64,000 nt of DNA from Valencia hispanica. Its lineage: Eukaryota; Chordata; Actinopteri; Cyprinodontiformes; Valenciidae. The notes below the pieces were generated by a model. The model did not search any database. It was not told the origin of the DNA and saw only the letters and a program-made list of their open reading frames with translations. Position 1 is the first letter of the stretch, and every line of letters starts with the position of its first letter. Positions 59,797 to 64,000 of this stretch are shown one piece after another. Made by a program: the position numbers and the translations under genes. The stretch is from the NCBI GenBank assembly GCA_963556495.2, contig OY747715.1:19231239-19295238 (forward strand), written 5' to 3'.

Positions 59797-59985
59797 ATGC
59801 TTGATGTCATTTGTATGAAATGTGTTCATCCTCTCTTGCTTTTTTTGATCTTTCTCTTGCTGTATTGTGTATCATGTGTAATGTGTGTTTCTTTTGTGTT
59901 TTTTTAAAATCACAAAATCATGTAAAGCACCTTGAATTACCCTGCTGTTGAAAGTGTGCTATACAAATAAAATTGCTATGCCTTG

Positions 59986-60147
59986 CCATGCAGAAGACTC
60001 TAAGGCCACTGAGAAGCTCTTTCAGTGGCAGGCTGCTGCATTCGCGATGTGGAAGGGAAAGATTTGAGAAGTCTTTCCTTCCAGCTGCTGTCAGACTTTA
60101 CAACAGCGCCCTTGCTGATCGCCGCTGACACGAAAAGCTAAAAACAT
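59986..60147 (+). pseudogene. Rex1/CR1-like LINE, continuation after the L2 insertion
   Basis: CATGCAGAAGACTCTAAGGC continues the interrupted left copy and matches the inverted copy (60595-60745) until AGCTAAAAACA, where similarity ends. The tail of the element is lost. Confidence 0.85.
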
Positions 60148-60235
60148 ATTCAAGGTCAAGGTGAGGCTTTACACACACATCAGAACTGGTTTAGGAACGG
60201 ACAAAGCAGGTTTTGGAATGGCCTCACTTCAATTA

Positions 60236-60350
60236 AGTTAAATTCAACTTATAGAACATCAGTTCACAACACTTGTCCTCTCTAGGCACTTTACAAAAAA
60301 GTCAATACAAGTGAAACATACAGATTCCTAGTCTAGGACATACATCATAG
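60236..60350 (-). repeat. LINE 3'-UTR fragment (family of 38050-40675)
   Basis: TCTCTAGGCACTTTACAAAAAAGTC with AAGTTAAATTCAACTTATAG before it resembles the start of the 38058 repeat. Short and diverged. Confidence 0.5.
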
Positions 60351-60452
60351 CTGTCAAGTCTCTTGTTATGGTCAGCTAATTCCTGTAATTTACCCCTCTT
60401 TCCGGCGTATTCCGGTATTAATATTAACCCGTAAATTTCCTATATTTTGGAT

Positions 60453-61390
60453 AGATAGATAACCTTTATTAGTCCCACAAATGGGTTATTTGCATTGTTG
60501 CAGCATGAAGAAGAAAGATAAACAGTAAACAAGTATGCTATTAAATAATAAATAATAAAAAACGGAATAAAGAGCTATCTGTGTTTTTAGCTTTTTGTGT
60601 CAGCGACGAGCAGCAAGGGCGCTGTTTTAAAGTCTGACAGCAGCTGGAAGGAAAGACTTCTCAAATCTTTCCCTCCCACATCCCGGATGCAGCAGCCTGC
60701 CACTGAAAGAGCTTCTCAGTGGCCTTAGAGTCTTCTGCATGGGGTGAGAGATGTTGTCCATCAGGGATAACAGCTTATCCACCGTTCTCCTGTCAGTCAC
60801 CACCTCCACAGGGTCCAGAGGGTATCTTAGAACGGAGCTGGCCGTGCAGATCAGTTTGTCCAGTCTCTTTCTGTCCCCAGCAGAAATGCTGCTGCCCCAG
60901 CAGACGACACCATAAAAAATAGCTGAAGCCACTACCGACCTAAAATGTCCTTAGAAGTGGACCTTGCACTCCAAATGATCTAAGCCTCCGCAATAGGTAC
61001 AACCTGCTCTGCCCTTTATTATAGAGTGCTTTTGTATTATGAGTCCAGTCCAGTTTATTATTATTATCCTCATTAGCCTCATGACAACTGCCACCTGCAG
61101 TAGCCTGGGTGGCAGTTCTTGTGTGGCTAGCGCCGAGAGCAGGAGCAAGTCGTCATGCAAATATCTGGAAAAATAGGACGGCGAATTGACTTTCTTACAA
61201 AGGAGTAGGATGGGACGCAGCATTTGATTGTCAACAAGGGTAGGTGCATCACATTCTGATCACTTAATTGGAGTGAGTTGGTGGTTGACAAGTGGCAGTG
61301 TAAAACATGTTGGAAATGACCGGCATAAGTAAGAAATTGCCCGGCAAAACACTTAAAATCAGCAGACATTATTACTGACTTGCTTCTCCT
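60453..61390 (-). pseudogene. Rex1/CR1-like LINE, inverted copy with intact 3' tail
   Basis: The minus strand reads SAIFYGVVCWGSSISAGDRK, DPVEVVTDRRTVDKLLSLMD, then QKTLRPLRSSFSGRLLHPGC and FEKSFLPAAVRL (60932-60627). A 3' UTR follows with GGGACTAATAAAGG and a TATCTATC-type tail (plus strand GATAGATAGATAACC at 60453). The 5' part, 61080-61390, matches 54740-55135 inverted, including a small hairpin-like block (CTGCCACC...GGTGGCAG, near 61090-61115). Confidence 0.85.
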
Positions 61391-62599
61391 AATCTTGCCA
61401 ATATATTCCCATTTAAAAAAATCTTAAATAAAAGGTGTTGCATCCGTCTGCGTCTCCTCTTTGATCAGCTGTAGGGAGATTTTCATCACCAGTAAAAAAA
61501 AACCAAAGGAGATAAATCAGAAATAAACAGACTTCTGAGAGTTTGACTTAATAGTTGTAATTATAAATGTACGACAGACCCGCTGTGTTTAACTCTGAAA
61601 TGAGTTTAATTCAGTACTTTATATTCAAAATGATAATAGGTGATAATGTCCAAATAATAATTTTTATATGGGCTTAAAAATACTTAAGACTACTTAGCAG
61701 GAGTGTATCTAGAAAGTTTTTAAAGGGGGCCAGTAATAATCTTAGGGTGTCTCGCCAAAATAAAAGCAGGTTGCAATACAACAGGGGGTGGAGCCTACAC
61801 TGATTTAAAGACATCATAGTCACAACATGGGGGTCAAAGATGGACGTCAACATAAATAAAATCCATAAATAAGTCAACTAATTAACGTTATTCCTCTGTT
61901 ATTTTATCAATCATTAAAAATATTATCTACATAAGTGATAATGCAGCATCTTCATAAATGCAGAACATAAGGAATTGCTGTAGAAACCGGGCCAGTAATA
62001 AAATCATTGAGTAGCCTAATCAATGACTCATTTAACATTCTGACTGATTTATTGATATTATTAACAATAAATATTTACTGCAGCTCTAGAATGTATTGAA
62101 TATAGAACATCAACTTTTAAAGTGAATTATTAGACCCAATTTAAGAAGCTAAAACCTATAAAGGACCAACATGTTCAGTAAGAAACAATATACATGTAAG
62201 ACAATACATAATAGCACATAGCCATTCTAAATAGATATGGATCTGCAGCATGACAGTATGTTGTCCTACACGTTTTAACAATGTTCTGTCAGAGATACTT
62301 CCACATCTGCCAATGTGGTGGGTGGAGCTCAAACATTCAAACTCCAACATTACAGCTTAAAATATGCAAATGTTAGAGGTCACTTCAATACCAACTATTA
62401 ATAGATACTAATTTGAAGCACGCGAGTACATTGTCCTAGGTGCTACAAAAATGGTAGATGTGAGACACTTTGGCAGACGTGAGAGTGGGAGTGTTCGTGA
62501 AAACTACAGCTTGGTTGGAGTGGTGGAAAATGTCCTTTTTTTTCAAATTCCAAACTTAACGACATACATTCCAAATTGATCCTGGTTATCAAACAATGG
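61391..62599. other. kctd16 intron, nothing recognised
   Basis: AT-rich; no exon or repeat landmark. Confidence 0.4.
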
Positions 62600-62890
62600 A
62601 GTCAAGTTCAGTTTATTATTCAAAATGGTTTAAAAGTTTTCTATCTAAGGAAGCCCAGCATATCGCACCAAGTCACTGACTTACAACATTCCATCCTCCT
62701 GGACGAGCATGTAGTGACAGTAAACTGTCACTTTCATTGTGTTGTTGACTTTGCACCAATCCCTCATACTTAACATGCATGTAGCAACAGTGGAAAGGAA
62801 AACTCTCCTTTAACAGGAAGAAACCTCCAGCAGAACCTGGCTCAGTGTGGGCTGCTATCTGCCATGACCAACTGGGGGTTTGAAAAGACA
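62600..62890 (-). repeat. LINE 3'-UTR fragment (family of 38050-40675)
   Basis: Shares in order AAGGAAGCCCAGCA, CAAGTCACTGACTT, CAATCCCTCATACTTAACATGC, CAACAGTGGAAAGGAAAACTC, CCAGCAGAACCTGGCTCAG and CAACTGGGGGTTTGA with 38195-38395. Diverged, 5'-truncated. Confidence 0.8.
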
Positions 62891-63334
62891 CTTTAGGCAA
62901 TTCTGCATCACAAAGATATAACTGTTTTATGGCATTCATAAGTGTGGATAATAGAAACACAAACTTTTCTTCTCAAAACAAAAAAAAAAAAAAATTTTGT
63001 TTTTTAATTACATCAGATCAGATCTAAAGCTGGATTTCCTGAGGCACCCTGGACTAATTACTTAAAAACTATGCAGCTTATCTTTTCTCACTAATGGTGA
63101 TTAATTTGAAATATATGATATATTTTTGAATTACTCTCTAAAAGGCCTCCACAACACTCTGATGAGATTACTTACTTAATGTGACGGATATGTAAGGATG
63201 ATAAATGCAGAGTACTCACCCTTTTCGCTGTGAAAATAAGGTGTTTCTTCTCATTTATTTCTGCAAAATGGGTATAAAATGTTAATTTGTGTTTATTGAG
63301 CCCAAAACATTTTCTGTTTCAAAGTGTTTGCCTC
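62891..63334. other. kctd16 intron, nothing recognised
   Basis: Poly(A)/poly(T) tract near 62980-63005; otherwise no landmark. Confidence 0.4.
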
Positions 63335-63603
63335 AGAATATACCATGCCAGACAAGTATTCACACCCTTGAACATTCAATGTGTCTCATTGGGATTTAAT
63401 GTGACAGGCCAACTTGAGGTAGTGCATACTTGTAAAGTAAAAGGGGGAAAAAATCAGTAAACCCAACATCCAGCACTGCTCAGTTGGGCTTCAGGTATCT
63501 GAAATCAATTGTAGTGTGGCAAGAAGAAAGCACCTGTTGAAATAAAACCTATAAGAAGTCCAATGCATGTTTGGTATAAGCCATATAGCGGACACAGCAA
63601 ATA
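63335..63603 (+). repeat. Tc1 left-end remnant
   Basis: GCCAGACAAGTATTCACACCCTTGAA resembles the left terminus of the common fish Tc1 element; TCATTGGGATTTAATGTGAC (63387) is its subterminal block, and CATATAGCGGACACAGCAAA (63584) corresponds to the block at 9907 in the other Tc1 remnant. No protein can be read. Confidence 0.65.
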
Positions 63604-63611
63604 CTTTACAT

Positions 63612-63835
63612 CAGGGGTGCCCAATCCTGGTCCTCGAGATCTATTAACCAGCAACTTTTAAGTGCATCCCTTCTCATCACAGCTGAATCAAATGAAGGCC
63701 TCGTTACCAGGCCTCTGCAGAGCTGACAGACTGCTGATGAGGGAATTGAATAATTTGATTCAGGTGTGTTGGAGCTGGGATACTTCTAAGATTTGTAGGA
63801 TGGTAGATCTCGAAGACCAGGATTGGGCTTGCCTG
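63612..63835. mobile_element. hAT-type palindromic MITE with exact 8-bp target duplication
   Basis: The 224-base element begins CAGGGGTGCCCAATCCTGGT. Its right end in reverse complement is CAGGCAAGCCCAATCCTGGT, and the match continues into CTCGAGATCT/TTCGAGATCT. CTTTACAT flanks it exactly at 63604-63611 and 63836-63843. No coding frame. A well-known fish repeat pattern; hAT by duplication size. Confidence 0.93.
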
Positions 63836-63843
63836 CTTTACAT

Positions 63844-64000
63844 GATTAGGGGAGAAAGTAAAAACAGCAATAAAACATAAAACACACTCAGAGCATATGA
63901 CACGTAAAAACATTATTCAAAAGCAGACATGAATAGAGGGTAAAGTAAAAACTGCAATGAAGCGTGAATCACACACAAAACATATGATACATGACAACAT
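63844..64000 (-). repeat. L2-like LINE 3' region, cut by the window edge
   Basis: GAAAGTAAAAACAGCAATAAAACATAAAAC and ACATATGATACATGACAACAT correspond to 50760-50890 within the antisense L2 fragment (GTAAAAACAGCAATAAAGC; CATGATACATCAAATC). Confidence 0.55.

Larger units (their letters stand above)
55599..59985 (+). mobile_element. L2-like LINE, near full length, inactive
   Basis: A two-ORF non-LTR retrotransposon of about 4.4 kb. The 5' junction is at CTCAACCC|TCTTAG, and the 3' end ATTGCTATGCCTTGC is followed by host CATGCAG. The interrupted host sequence is known from the inverted copy at 60453-61390 (ACATCTCTCACCCC joined to ATGCAGAAG), so both edges are fixed to within a few bases. ORF1 is open; ORF2 has stops, frameshifts, a deletion and a mutated catalytic motif. 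Confidence 0.9.

Overview
The window is vertebrate nuclear DNA from a teleost fish, probably a spiny-rayed (acanthomorph) species. The reasons are AT-rich sequence with intron/exon genes, two genes recognisable as fish orthologues (yipf5 and kctd16), and a dense load of repeats typical of fish: several Tc1/mariner families, hAT-type and TTAA-type non-autonomous elements, L2-, Rex1/CR1- and Rex3/RTE-like LINEs, and tRNA-derived SINEs. No bacterial, phage, CRISPR or operon-like feature is present.

Layout. 1-15 kb: no host gene; nested old transposons, including a four-layer nest at 2672-4565 with perfect target-site duplications at two levels. 15.1-19.5 kb: complete yipf5 on the minus strand, with five coding exons of 257 codons in total plus a 5' non-coding exon. 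19.5-44 kb: intergenic sequence with LINE tails (20-21 kb), a Tc1 remnant (26 kb), a TTAA-flanked element carrying a decayed THAP-type exon (26982-27656), a Tc1 remnant (29.7-31 kb), a possible solo LTR (34.4 kb), an unclassified terminal-inverted-repeat element with a basic protein and a repeated internal motif (35418-37851), and a 2.6 kb LINE interrupted by another repeat (38050-40675). 44.5-46.2 kb: 5' region and first coding exon of kctd16 on the plus strand, ending in a clean splice donor. 46.2-64 kb: large first coding intron of kctd16 with more repeats. Its main feature is a 4.4 kb L2-like LINE (55599-59985) inserted in a Rex1-like LINE, which has an inverted second copy at 60453-61390.

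Gene relationships. yipf5 (ER/Golgi Yip1-family membrane protein) and kctd16 (auxiliary subunit of GABA-B receptors) lie head to head, as they do in human chromosome 5q. I see no functional link between the proteins; the shared feature is conserved gene order. The remaining kctd16 exon(s), encoding the C-terminal part, are not recognised here and probably lie beyond the right edge.

The best candidates for something undescribed are the 35418-37851 element with its directly repeated GGTAGTGAC-type motif, and the repeat family represented by 39033-40145 and 847-1331. Both are decayed; neither is claimed to be active. Exon boundaries were read by eye from splice consensus and protein similarity remembered from known families; no alignments or database searches were run.
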